In this document: piece by piece, positions 12,047 to 22,821 of the stretch
Layout of the letters: each line of letters starts with the position of its first letter
Position numbering within the stretch: position 1 is the stretch's first letter
NCBI GenBank assembly: GCA_937139495.1
Contig: CAKZQC010000027.1
Span: 1 to 64,000, forward strand
Reading direction: 5' to 3'
Length of the DNA: 64,000 bases
Source of the DNA: an uncultured Saprospiraceae bacterium
Lineage (GTDB): Bacteria > Bacteroidota > Bacteroidia > Chitinophagales > Saprospiraceae
The notes under the pieces: generated by a model
Database searches by the model: none
Seen by the model: only the letters and a program-made list of their open reading frames with translations
Told to the model about the DNA's origin: nothing
Translations under genes and position numbers: made by a program

Positions 12047-14329
12047 ATGCGTTTATACTTTGTACTATTTTTACTGCCCCTGCTGGGCAATGGCAATCTA
12101 TGGTTCGCTCCAAATAAACAAACCATAGCGACTAACACCATCTATACACAATTAGAAGAAAAAAAAGCAGCACTCGACACATTACTCACACAACATGGAC
12201 TCACGATCAAAGATTTGTCGGCTGACGAGCAGCAGATTTTGGCGAAGATGGATCAACTAATAAAAATGAATGCTCAATTAAAGAATGTAAAGAGTGAAAA
12301 CATTGGTAAAAATGACTTTGACATTCAGTTTAGTAACATAATTGAAAGTTACAAAGGGGTATTATACAATAATATTGAGCAACCTGAACCTATCAAAACT
12401 CATCTATTAGTAGAAGTTTTAGAAAGAAAATTAAATAAAAAAAAATATTCTATTTCTAGTAACTTATGTGAAGTATTATTCAAGAAAATAGATACAACAA
12501 AACTGGTTTCTCGTGGCAAAGTTGCAAAAATAATGTATGATAATCTAAACACCTATTATACAGATGCCAAAATAAAAGAACTCACCAAATCTATTAACAA
12601 AGGAGATAACAGCTTAAAAAAAGTAAAAAATCTCAATGATATTTTACTTGATGAAAAAGCATTTGAAGATACTTTTTTACATAAAAACTTAGAAGATAAA
12701 GTAAGCGATTGGCATCCTGACAATTTACAAGAAGTAAGAGAAGAGGAAAAAGAAGATTTCCACAGGTTTAAGGTGTTTTTCAATAATTGGTTGAGTGAAA
12801 CCAAAGCAACTTTAACTAGTAATATTGATTCTGCCAAAAGAGGTCATATCGTTGATATAAAGGCACTGTTACAAAATCAAAATACCTACTTACAATCTCC
12901 TGACTTTGCCAAAACATACTGGAAAAATGTACTTTATACACTATCTATTTTGATGGTAAAAGAAGAAAGCCTATTTTCTGTAGAAAGAGCACGTATATTA
13001 GCTTGTGAGGCATTGAGTAGCAATGCTAAAGAAACACAAATTAAAAATCTTTATTTGAAATATAAGGAAACTAAAGTTAATGACTTACCAGCAGGTATCA
13101 ACAATTGGTTATTAAATTCTAGTGTCGCTATTGATGTCAGCACTTTTTATACCGTTGTCAATAAATGGGAAAGTTCAGTCAAAAGTGCTATTGATGTTTT
13201 TGTCTCTCAAAAAATTAGTGATAAAAAAGATAGGCTCTTAAAAAGAGATAAAGTTATTCAGAACTTTTCACTGCTATTTAATGATAAGCTCCTAGGAGGC
13301 AGTAATCGTCCTTTTGCTTCTTTTGCCATTAATTTAACTAGCAAAATCCCTAAAGAAGATACCTTTCAAGCAGCTGATTTACAAAAAGCTTGGAGTGGTT
13401 TTCTAAAAGAAGTAACAACTACTCAAAATTTGCATTTCATCTATGTAGAAAGTATTATAAATGGCTTTGGCTCTATTCAAGAAATGCAAACCGCTATTAA
13501 TTCAGTAGATAATGTATTGCCGAGTATGGCGAGTATTGTCACAGCTTGTGTCAACTCTAAATATTATAGTCCAAAGAAACCCAATCCTATAGTTGTATCT
13601 GATACTAATGTAATAACAATTCCTTACCTTTTAGTTTGTAATAATGTAGCTGGTATAGCAGAAGAGGTTGCTAGTACAGTTATTGCAGAAGCTGGTCTTG
13701 CTAGTGGAGGTTTGCTGAACGGAATTATAGATACAGGAGCCGACCTTATGGAGGGAGCACGAGAGCTGGTTGACCAGTTTCTGCCAGAAGAAAATGAAAT
13801 AACACAAAGCTTTAGGCTTCCTGTCGGCAATATTAATTTGACGTTTCAGATGTCTTATACCATCGAAGAATACACTAGGCAGGAAATTATATTTCCTCAT
13901 ATCAACATTAGTAATTGTACTGCTTTGATTACTACCAATGAATTACATGATCTAAAACTAGAGAGTGTAACACAGAACAAGACACTCGGAGGTACTGGTA
14001 CAACTACAATAGATACGATTACTTATACGCTAACATTAACCGACGTTAGTAAAGCAAAAAGTGCTGGTGCAGCACCTGGTTCTGGTAGTATTGCGGTTGA
14101 GAGCTCAGGTAATAATCCAAATACACCACTACAATTTATCTTTACCACCACATCTACCTACATAGATGGATTGGTAAGTTTGGAAATAGTCCCTGTAGTT
14201 CCAGGAATCAATCCTACTGAAGGACAACCTGCTACACAAATATTAAGAGAAATAAATGGGCCTGATGATTTTGATAATGTTGCACTTCCTGCGACTAATT
14301 TATTTCCTTACGAAAACATTCCTAATTAG
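12047..14329 (+). CDS. Large exported protein of unknown family, helical body with beta C-terminus
   Basis: 760 residues with a signal peptide (MRLYFVLFLLPLLGNGNLWFA). Residues 30-500 are Lys/Glu/Asn-rich and predicted helical. Around residues 525-590 comes a low-charge amphipathic stretch containing VAGIAEEVASTVIAEAGLASGG and LLNGIIDTGADLMEGARELVD. The last 170 residues look like beta strands (TTTIDTITYTLTLTD). This order resembles alpha-helical pore-forming toxins, but that is inference. Base composition is more AT-rich than the flanking gyrB and pyrG, which suggests later acquisition. There is no T9SS sorting domain, and no family is recognised. Confidence 0.7.
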   Translation: MRLYFVLFLLPLLGNGNLWFAPNKQTIATNTIYTQLEEKKAALDTLLTQHGLTIKDLSADEQQILAKMDQLIKMNAQLKNVKSENIGKNDFDIQFSNIIESYKGVLYNNIEQPEPIKTHLLVEVLERKLNKKKYSISSNLCEVLFKKIDTTKLVSRGKVAKIMYDNLNTYYTDAKIKELTKSINKGDNSLKKVKNLNDILLDEKAFEDTFLHKNLEDKVSDWHPDNLQEVREEEKEDFHRFKVFFNNWLSETKATLTSNIDSAKRGHIVDIKALLQNQNTYLQSPDFAKTYWKNVLYTLSILMVKEESLFSVERARILACEALSSNAKETQIKNLYLKYKETKVNDLPAGINNWLLNSSVAIDVSTFYTVVNKWESSVKSAIDVFVSQKISDKKDRLLKRDKVIQNFSLLFNDKLLGGSNRPFASFAINLTSKIPKEDTFQAADLQKAWSGFLKEVTTTQNLHFIYVESIINGFGSIQEMQTAINSVDNVLPSMASIVTACVNSKYYSPKKPNPIVVSDTNVITIPYLLVCNNVAGIAEEVASTVIAEAGLASGGLLNGIIDTGADLMEGARELVDQFLPEENEITQSFRLPVGNINLTFQMSYTIEEYTRQEIIFPHINISNCTALITTNELHDLKLESVTQNKTLGGTGTTTIDTITYTLTLTDVSKAKSAGAAPGSGSIAVESSGNNPNTPLQFIFTTTSTYIDGLVSLEIVPVVPGINPTEGQPATQILREINGPDDFDNVALPATNLFPYENIPN

Positions 14330-14357
14330 AGATTATAAATTATATTTGAGTCCTATC

Positions 14358-14396
14358 AAAAAAGCCTTCTACACAAAAATGTATAGAAGGCTTTTT
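14358..14396. terminator. Terminator between convergent genes, same stem as the gyrB terminator
   Basis: AAAAAGCCTTCTA (ending at 14371) pairs with TAGAAGGCTTTTT (14384-14396) around a 12-nt loop. Both sides carry A/T runs, so it can serve the convergent orphan gene and pyrG. The stem core matches the gyrB terminator. Confidence 0.8.
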
Positions 14397-14418
14397 CTTA
14401 TATTTTCATATCCCCTTA

Positions 14419-16032
<1,614 letters not shown>

Positions 16033-16046
16033 TTAGTTGGTACACA

Positions 16047-16054
16047 CAAAATTA
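16047..16054 (-). promoter_or_regulatory. -7 promoter element of pyrG
   Basis: Read on the minus strand this is TAATTTTG, matching TANNTTTG, 23 nt before the pyrG ATG. A TTTG lies upstream, but with a spacer of only 14 bp. Confidence 0.45.
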
Positions 16055-16087
16055 CATCTTTTGGAAGCAAAATTCTATTTCAGCCTA

Positions 16088-16831
16088 TTAAAATTTGCGC
16101 ATATTGATAAGCTCCAAAAACAATGTTTTCTTGCGTCTAGATACTTCCACTTCTGAGCCATCGGTCATCTTGATACGGTTCTTTGTTTTCAGAAACTGAT
16201 GTATGTGTTTCAAATTAATCAAGTGCGATTGATGGACTCTAAAGAACCCTTCCCCAACCAGCAGTGCTTCAAAATCTTTGAGGGTACGAGGAGCGATTAT
16301 TTTTTTGCCACTTTGCAGATAAATAATAGAGTAATTACTGCTTGCTTCGCAACGAATAATATCTGATATTTGCACAAAGTTGAACTCATCAACGGAGGGA
16401 ATCGCTATTTTGTCAAACTTATCTTCCTTATAGAGTTCTAGCATACTTTGTACGCTATCTGCCGTGTTATCTTTACCATCTTTTTTGGCTTTGCCAACGG
16501 CTTCTATTAGCTCTAGCGGATCAATTGGCTTGAGCAAATAATCAATAGCACTATACTTAAATGCCTTGAGGGCATAATCATCGTAGGCGGTCGTAAAAAT
16601 AAGATTAAAATCAATCTTGGGCAACTGTTTCAATAAATCAAAGCCCGTTCCGTCATTCATTTTAATGTCTAAAAAAACAATATCTGGTTTCTTTTGGTTT
16701 AGCAATTTGAGCCCTTCTACCACCCCATTGGCGGTGCCAATTACATTGACTTCAGGACTGTGCATTTGCAAAAAACGCATTAATGTTATTTGAGCATCTT
16801 GCTCGTCATCTATAATTACAGCATCTAGCAT
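16088..16831 (-). CDS. LytTR-family response regulator
   Basis: 247 residues starting at the ATG at 16831. The longer frame to 16882 adds an unlikely N-terminus. Residues 1-120 are a receiver domain with the acidic pair D8/D9 (VIIDDEQ), phospho-acceptor D55 (IVFLDIKMNDG), TTAYDDYALKAF and YLLKPID (conserved Lys). Residues 140-247 are a LytTR DNA-binding domain (EASSNYSIIYLQSGKKI, RVHQSHLINLKHI). It should bind DNA and control transcription when phosphorylated by a LytS/histidine-kinase-type partner, but no kinase gene is nearby, so it is an orphan here. Confidence 0.93.
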   Translation of the reverse strand: MLDAVIIDDEQDAQITLMRFLQMHSPEVNVIGTANGVVEGLKLLNQKKPDIVFLDIKMNDGTGFDLLKQLPKIDFNLIFTTAYDDYALKAFKYSAIDYLLKPIDPLELIEAVGKAKKDGKDNTADSVQSMLELYKEDKFDKIAIPSVDEFNFVQISDIIRCEASSNYSIIYLQSGKKIIAPRTLKDFEALLVGEGFFRVHQSHLINLKHIHQFLKTKNRIKMTDGSEVEVSRRKKTLFLELINMRKF

Positions 16832-17019
16832 ATTTTTTTGTTTTTGCTTGTCGTATATCATTACTACACAAGATACAAACAATTGATTGTTTACTCAAAG
16901 TAACCGCTTAATAGAAATAATTTGCACAAAAAAATAGCCAATGAGAAGGATTCGCCTAAGATTTTTCGTCTCACAAGTTAGACAATAATGTCCAATAAAC
17001 ATTTGAACTATTTAATACT

Positions 17020-17826
17020 ATGAAATTTAATCTCTCAACGCTAATGTTAGCCACTTTATTAGTGACTATATTTGTCGCCTGCAAAGATGACACAACCGAT
17101 CCTGATGCTACACTCCATGCTGCTTTCGCAGAATTTGACAGCGACAATTTTACGATCTATTTGGATGGGAACGAAACTGTATTAGAAACAAATGGACTTC
17201 CCAATCATACCTCTCCTTATTGGTCTAATACGACAGCACGCTCCCTAAGTGGTCCAAATGGTCAAACCATTACTACAGAAGCAGCGAGTAGTGATCACCC
17301 TTTGTTTGTTGAACCAACTAGTACAAGCTTTGCCAATATGGCACCTGGCAACATTGATGATTTTAATGGCTCTTATACCTTACGTGTACCTAGTAGTCCA
17401 GAAAAAGCAAGTAGTACTTCTTCTACAGGATTAGGAGCTATTGGTTTTGCCGTAAGTGGTTCGGTTATTTATAACGATGAAGAAGGACCTAATATACCAC
17501 TAGACGATGCGGTTGGTTCGCTTGATTATACAGGAGCACACACTGGACCTCAAAGTTACCACTATCACTTAGAGCCAAAAGCTTGGTCAAACGATGATGA
17601 CAAATTGATTGGTATTATTTCTGATGGTTTCTTTTTGTATGGTCGTAAGGATTATCCATCTGGTAATTATCCAACCGATTTAGATGCCTCTGGTGGACAC
17701 TTCGGCCCAACCGTACATAATCCAGATGGTGAATATCACTATCATATCCAGAACGATTTGTACCTCAACCAGTATTATATTTTATTTCCTGGAGATTATC
17801 AAGGTACGCCCAATGGCATTCAGTAG
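17020..17826 (+). CDS. YHYH domain lipoprotein
   Basis: 268 residues with lipobox VAC (Cys21) followed by KDD, which fits the Bacteroidota surface lipoprotein export signal C-K-(D/E)-(D/E). The two copies of the YHYH motif (residues 180-183 in SYHYHLEP and 239-242 in EYHYHIQN) and the ISDGFFLYGRKD stretch define the YHYH family, whose paired Tyr/His residues are a likely metal site. The stop codon overlaps the next gene, which itself overlaps an SCO gene. That suggests a three-gene unit dealing with copper (inference from context). Confidence 0.9.
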   Translation: MKFNLSTLMLATLLVTIFVACKDDTTDPDATLHAAFAEFDSDNFTIYLDGNETVLETNGLPNHTSPYWSNTTARSLSGPNGQTITTEAASSDHPLFVEPTSTSFANMAPGNIDDFNGSYTLRVPSSPEKASSTSSTGLGAIGFAVSGSVIYNDEEGPNIPLDDAVGSLDYTGAHTGPQSYHYHLEPKAWSNDDDKLIGIISDGFFLYGRKDYPSGNYPTDLDASGGHFGPTVHNPDGEYHYHIQNDLYLNQYYILFPGDYQGTPNGIQ

Positions 17827-18415
17827 ATTATTACTATTATTAATCGTTGGAGCGTGGTGGTGTCCTGGCTGTTCCAGTCATGACACTACCACTACTTTGT
17901 ATCAGCCCTCAAGTCCTAGTATTACGATTGCTCAATCTGAGTTATCTTTAGATGCGAATCGAGGCGTTTTTTTGTTAGGGAATATACCTTTTACAGGCTT
18001 AGCAACGACTTACAAAGATACCGTACTGATAGCTGCAACCCAATACCAAGCAGGCAAAAAACATGGCTTATTACAAAAATGGTTTGACGATGGCACCCTA
18101 AGTTTTGAAGCACATTATGTACTGGGCAGACAGGACAGCTCTGCCAAAAGCTGGTGGCAAAATGGCAATTTGCGTAGCCATTCTAACTTTGATAAGGGCG
18201 TCGCCCACGGCAAGCAATTAGCATGGTATGTTAGTGGCGAAAAATTTAAAGAGGTCAATCTCGTGCAGGGCAAAGAACAAGGAATACAACGAGCTTGGCG
18301 AAAGAATGGAACAATTTATAATAATTATGAGGCAAAAGATGGGCGTATCTTTGGTCTCAAAAGAGCAAGTTTGTGTTATGAAATTGAAGAAGAAGATATT
18401 AGCCTTAACAACTAA
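17813..18415 (+). CDS. MORN-repeat (YwqK-like) lipoprotein
   Basis: 200 residues from the ATG at 17813, overlapping the YHYH stop by 14 bp. The N-terminus MAFSRLLLLLIVGAWWCPGC is a lipoprotein signal with the Cys in CSSH. The mature part has successive MORN-variant repeats (YQAGKKHGLLQKWFDDGTLS, SWWQNGNLRSHSNFDKGVAH, GKQLAWYVSGEKFKEVNL, GIQRAWRKNGTIYNNYEAKDG), as in proteins annotated as YwqK antitoxins. It overlaps the SCO gene by 38 bp, so translation of the three genes is probably coupled. Specific role unknown. Confidence 0.85.
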   Translation: MAFSRLLLLLIVGAWWCPGCSSHDTTTTLYQPSSPSITIAQSELSLDANRGVFLLGNIPFTGLATTYKDTVLIAATQYQAGKKHGLLQKWFDDGTLSFEAHYVLGRQDSSAKSWWQNGNLRSHSNFDKGVAHGKQLAWYVSGEKFKEVNLVQGKEQGIQRAWRKNGTIYNNYEAKDGRIFGLKRASLCYEIEEEDISLNN

Positions 18416-19067
18416 CTTAGTTGCCTTGGTTGCTAGTTTAGCAATGATTGGCTGTCAAGCTGATACGCCTACTGTTGACAGCAGTTCCGTACGCCCTTTG
18501 CTTCCTTATTATCAAGAGGCGACTTTTACACCTCAGTGGCTCAACCGTGTCCCCGATAGCGACATCTTTCATCATATTGGAGCCTTTCGGCTAACGAATC
18601 AAGAGGGTGTGACTATTACGGAACAAACCTTTAGAAACAAGATTTATGTGACTGATTTTTTCTTTACGTTCTGCCCTGGTATTTGCCCCAAAATGACCAC
18701 TAATATGTTGGTATTGCAAGATAGTTTTTTGGCAGATGAAGACATACTATTGTTATCGCACTCCGTGACCCCTACTAGAGATTCAGTACCTGTATTGAAG
18801 GCTTATGCCGAACGAAAAGGCATCAACAGTAAAAAATGGCATTTGGCTACTGGCGACAAAACCGCTATTTATAACCTAGGTCGAACACGCTATTTTGTAG
18901 AAGAAGATTTGGGATTAGAAAAAGAAGAAGATGCTTTTTTGCATACCGAAAATTTTGTCTTGATAGACAAAAATGGTTTTATTCGAGGCATTTATAATGG
19001 ACTAAATAATACGGCGGTACAGCAGTTAATCAAAGATGTTAGGACGCTGCAAGCGGAACAGCCCTAA
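18378..19067 (+). CDS. SCO1/SenC/PrrC family copper chaperone/thioredoxin-like protein
   Basis: 229 residues from the ATG at 18378, with an N-terminal hydrophobic segment ending in a lipobox (LAMIGC). Thioredoxin fold with the copper-binding CPGIC motif (C99, C103) in DFFFTFCPGICPKM and the third ligand His189 in LHTENFVLIDKNG. SCO proteins deliver copper to the CuA centre of cytochrome oxidase or act as thiol-disulfide reductants outside the cytoplasm. It is the third gene of the overlapping YHYH-MORN-SCO set, which supports a role in copper metabolism. Confidence 0.92.
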   Translation: MKLKKKILALTTNLVALVASLAMIGCQADTPTVDSSSVRPLLPYYQEATFTPQWLNRVPDSDIFHHIGAFRLTNQEGVTITEQTFRNKIYVTDFFFTFCPGICPKMTTNMLVLQDSFLADEDILLLSHSVTPTRDSVPVLKAYAERKGINSKKWHLATGDKTAIYNLGRTRYFVEEDLGLEKEEDAFLHTENFVLIDKNGFIRGIYNGLNNTAVQQLIKDVRTLQAEQP

Positions 19068-19148
19068 ACGTTTATGTGTTAAAAAATACAGAAAAGACGC
19101 TTCTTGACTTGTTTTTAATCATTCGGTTACGTTTTCAGAGGAAAGCCG

Positions 19149-19156
19149 TATGTTTG
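19149..19156 (+). promoter_or_regulatory. -7 promoter element of the large barrel gene
   Basis: TATGTTTG (TANNTTTG) ends 6 nt before the ATG at 19163, so the transcript would have almost no leader. A partial TTTT at 19132-19135 is the nearest -33 candidate, at a short spacing. Confidence 0.4.
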
Positions 19157-19162
19157 TTCTAC

Positions 19163-22100
19163 ATGAAGTACCTTTCTCGTCCCTTATTATCATTTTTTGT
19201 TTTGCTACTCCTCTGGGTCGCAAGCACTCCCCTCGTTGCCCAAACGGATAGCAGTCGAATATCGACTTATAGTAGTTGGCACAGCAAGCAAATAATCGTA
19301 CAAGACACCGTTATATTGGATAGTCTTTCGGTATTTCCCAATTCTGTTTTGTTGACCAATACCACAGGAGCCAATCTAATAGATTCTACTTATGCGGTGG
19401 TCAATAATTTACTCATTTTTGAGCAATTGCCAACGGATACTATACTACAAGTCCGCTACAAAACGCTACCGTTTGCACTGCACGAATCTAGGCAACATAA
19501 AGACGTGAGCCGTATTGGAGAAGCCCTACAATACGACGGTCTCATTGGTACGCCTTACACCTACAACCCTTTTGCTACGGCAGGGGCAGACGCTTTCAAT
19601 TTCAATGATTTGGATTATAGTGGTGTCTTTGCTAGGGGCATTTCTGTGGGTAATAATCAAGATTTGATTCTCAATTCCAATTTCAATATGCAAGTAGCAG
19701 GCAAGTTGGGTGACATTGAAATATTGGGGGCTATTTCGGATAATAATATTCCATTGCAACCCGAAGGAAATACACAGCAATTGCAGGATTTTGATCGTAT
19801 CTTCATACAATTCAAGTATCAAAAACAACGGCTCATTGCGGGCGATTACGACCTAAAACGACCAGAAGGAAGTTATTTTGTCAATTATTTTCGTCGCCTG
19901 CAAGGCGGACAGCTACAAACCGACCTCCGAATGGGCAAAAATGCCCGACTCAAAACCGATGCTAGTTTTGCGGTATCCAAAGGTAAATTTGCTCGCAATA
20001 CCATACAAGGACAAGAAGGTAATCAAGGACCTTATAAGCTGCAAGGCAATAGTGGCGAACAATTTATTATCATTGTAGCAGGAACTGAACGGGTGTTTAT
20101 AGATGGCAAATTACTCACTAGAGGAGCCGACAACGATTATACAATTGATTACAATCTAGGCGAAATTATTTTTTCGCCCCGACAATTGATTACTAAAGAT
20201 AAGCGCATCCAAATCGAATTTAGCTATACTGATTTGACTTATTTACGGACATTGGCTACCGCCAATACAACATTGGAACACAAAAAATATAATGTTCGTT
20301 TTAACTTCTATTCCGAACAAGACAGTAAAGGGCAATCCGTAACGGGCGATCTCTCCGACGCTGCCAAAGACGTATTGACACAGATAGGCGACGACACCGA
20401 TCAGGCATTCGTTTCGGGTATTTCTATCCCGAGCCAAGACGACGAAAATACAGGCACTATTTTCTACAAACTGATTGATACGCTAGTGGGTAGCTTTTTG
20501 TTTGATTCGGTTCTGGTCTATTCGACCAATATTGATTCGGCAATTTATGCCGCTAAGTTTTCGCAAGTGACCGAAGGTGGCGACTATATACGCGTACAAA
20601 ATGGTGCGAATGGAGTCGTTTATAAATGGGTTGGAATTGATACATTGACAGGAATGTATCAAGGTACACACCGTGCCATTCGTCTATTATCTACCCCAAA
20701 AGCGCAACAACTTTTTAACTTTGGCACCGATATTAAACTAGGTAAAAATGGGATTATTTCGGCAGATATTGCCCTGAGTAATAAAGATCAAAATACCTTT
20801 TCGACCATTGGCAACAGCAATAATCAAGGCTTAGCAGCTCGCCTAACTTTCCAACAAGCCGTGCCACTTTATTGGGGCAAAATCAATAAAAAAACAGACT
20901 CTACCACCACCGACACCCTCCAAAATAAAATCGTAACCAATACGCTCATCGTAGCGGGACATTACGAATATTTGGAGGCTCAATTTGAGTCCATAGAACC
21001 TTATCGTACCCGAGAGTTTGCGAGAGATTGGAATATCAGTAGTACCGAACAAGTCGCCGAACATTGGTATCATACTTCTATCGGTCTGCAAGGTAGAAAA
21101 TGGGGCAATGTTAGCTATCAATTTAGTGGGCTGCATCGACTCGATGAGTACGATGGATTCAAGCACACTGTCAATATCAACACGAAATACAAAGGTTTTG
21201 AAATCGTTAGTAGCAGTAGCTTATTGCAAAACGAAACGGAAGAAGAAGCGGGTTTATTTATTCGCCCCAAGGCAGATGTATCTTATACTTTTCAGCGGCT
21301 CAACAACTTGAAAGTAGGAGCTTATTTTGAGCAAGAATATAATCAACGCACCAATTTATTGACCGATAGTTTGCTCTCTAGCAGCTTCTATTACAATGTA
21401 TTTAAAGCCTATACCGAACTCAAAGCGAGCGACAACGTACAATTGAGCAGTTTTTATGCTCGACGTTATGATTATGAAGATGCAGGTACTGATTTTGAGA
21501 ACAATACGATTGCGGACGATCTCAATTTTAGTGGCGAATGGAAGCAGTCCAAAAGTTCTACCTTGACTTGGAATCTCAATTATCGAAACTTGAATATAAC
21601 TGACAGTACCATCTCGACACAAGAAGCAAAGGAAACGTATTTGGGTCGATTGGAATACATTCTGAACATCAAAAAAGGGTTTATTCGCTCCAATACGATT
21701 TACGAATTGGGGGCAGGGCAACAACAAAAAGTAGAATATAATTATGTACAAGTCGATAAAGGACAAGGCACCCACGTTTGGGTCGATCGAAACGAAGACG
21801 ACGTACAGCAAATTAATGAATTTGAACAAGCCAACTTTGTGGATCAAGCCGACTACATTCGCGTCACGCTCCTAACGGGCGATTTTATCAAGACCAACAA
21901 CGTAGGTTTTAGCCAAAGTTTGGTTATCCAACCACAAGTTTTATTCAAAAAAGGTGTAAAAAATAAGAAAGGTAAAAAGCCTTTTTTAGTGGATTTTTTA
22001 GGGCGAATATCGACACGTTCTATCTTTAAGATTGAGCGAAAAACCTATGCCGATGCGGCGCAAGTAGTCGCCATCAATCCGTTTCAGCTCAATGTGGCGG

Positions 22101-22804
22101 ACAGTGCTTTAGTGTCCGTTGGTTCTAATATTCGCAACAATCTATTTTTCAATCGCTCAGGCAATTATAGCATCGAGTTGGGACAAACCGACAGCCGTAG
22201 CAAAACGCTACTGACAACAGGATTTGACACAAGAGACTTGTCGGAATACAGCTTGCGCCAACGCTTGAATTTCAGAAGAAAAAAAGCCGCTCAAAAGCCA
22301 AAAAAATCCTTCTTGAAGGATCTAAAATTGCAGGTATTACTCGAAACGGCTTTTGGCTCGCAGGGCAATACTTCTGAGTTTTTTCCTGATCGTGATTTCA
22401 GTATTGCCTATTATCGCATTGAGCCAGAATTTACGTTTTTGTATCAGCGTTTTTTGCGCATTGCACTCAAGTATAGATACGACAACAAACAAAATCAAGT
22501 GGGCAATCAAGAATTGCTTATCAGCCATAACTTGACCACCGAAGTCACCTTCAATCAACTTTCCAAGACCAATATCAAAGGCAGTTTTTCGTATGTCAAT
22601 CTAGCATTTGATGGCGATCTGACTACACCCGTAGGCTATACAATGGTAGCAGGATTGCAGACAGGCAATAACTTTCTATGGAATCTGTCCGTCAGTCAAG
22701 CACTCTCCAAAAACATACAAATGACGGTCAGTTATGAAGGACGCGCCACAGGCGATTCGCCTATTGTGCATGTGGGTAGAGCCCAGATTAGAGCCAATTT
22801 TTAG
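19163..22804 (+). CDS. Giant outer-membrane beta-barrel protein, Bacteroidota-specific, function unknown
   Basis: 1213 residues from the ATG at 19163, which gives a clean signal peptide (MKYLSRPLLSFFVLLLLWVA, cleavage after TPLVAQ). An N-terminal globular part is followed by FARGISVGNNQDLILNSNFN and IPLQPEGNTQQLQDFDRIFI, motifs I associate with a family of large Bacteroidota surface proteins of unknown role. The rest is alternating aromatic/polar strands (KGFEIVSSSSLLQNE, YRNLNITDSTIS), ending in a terminal strand with GRAQIRANF, as expected for an outer-membrane barrel with a C-terminal aromatic. It lies 95 bp after the SCO gene with its own -7 box. No plug or TonB box was seen. Confidence 0.75.
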   Translation: MKYLSRPLLSFFVLLLLWVASTPLVAQTDSSRISTYSSWHSKQIIVQDTVILDSLSVFPNSVLLTNTTGANLIDSTYAVVNNLLIFEQLPTDTILQVRYKTLPFALHESRQHKDVSRIGEALQYDGLIGTPYTYNPFATAGADAFNFNDLDYSGVFARGISVGNNQDLILNSNFNMQVAGKLGDIEILGAISDNNIPLQPEGNTQQLQDFDRIFIQFKYQKQRLIAGDYDLKRPEGSYFVNYFRRLQGGQLQTDLRMGKNARLKTDASFAVSKGKFARNTIQGQEGNQGPYKLQGNSGEQFIIIVAGTERVFIDGKLLTRGADNDYTIDYNLGEIIFSPRQLITKDKRIQIEFSYTDLTYLRTLATANTTLEHKKYNVRFNFYSEQDSKGQSVTGDLSDAAKDVLTQIGDDTDQAFVSGISIPSQDDENTGTIFYKLIDTLVGSFLFDSVLVYSTNIDSAIYAAKFSQVTEGGDYIRVQNGANGVVYKWVGIDTLTGMYQGTHRAIRLLSTPKAQQLFNFGTDIKLGKNGIISADIALSNKDQNTFSTIGNSNNQGLAARLTFQQAVPLYWGKINKKTDSTTTDTLQNKIVTNTLIVAGHYEYLEAQFESIEPYRTREFARDWNISSTEQVAEHWYHTSIGLQGRKWGNVSYQFSGLHRLDEYDGFKHTVNINTKYKGFEIVSSSSLLQNETEEEAGLFIRPKADVSYTFQRLNNLKVGAYFEQEYNQRTNLLTDSLLSSSFYYNVFKAYTELKASDNVQLSSFYARRYDYEDAGTDFENNTIADDLNFSGEWKQSKSSTLTWNLNYRNLNITDSTISTQEAKETYLGRLEYILNIKKGFIRSNTIYELGAGQQQKVEYNYVQVDKGQGTHVWVDRNEDDVQQINEFEQANFVDQADYIRVTLLTGDFIKTNNVGFSQSLVIQPQVLFKKGVKNKKGKKPFLVDFLGRISTRSIFKIERKTYADAAQVVAINPFQLNVADSALVSVGSNIRNNLFFNRSGNYSIELGQTDSRSKTLLTTGFDTRDLSEYSLRQRLNFRRKKAAQKPKKSFLKDLKLQVLLETAFGSQGNTSEFFPDRDFSIAYYRIEPEFTFLYQRFLRIALKYRYDNKQNQVGNQELLISHNLTTEVTFNQLSKTNIKGSFSYVNLAFDGDLTTPVGYTMVAGLQTGNNFLWNLSVSQALSKNIQMTVSYEGRATGDSPIVHVGRAQIRANF

Positions 22805-22821
22805 ACCCGCTCTTATTCCAC

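Noticed and set aside
17813..18415. Toxin-antitoxin system implied by the YwqK name
   Set aside because: No toxin gene is adjacent; the gene is embedded in a YHYH/SCO operon, and the name reflects MORN repeats only.
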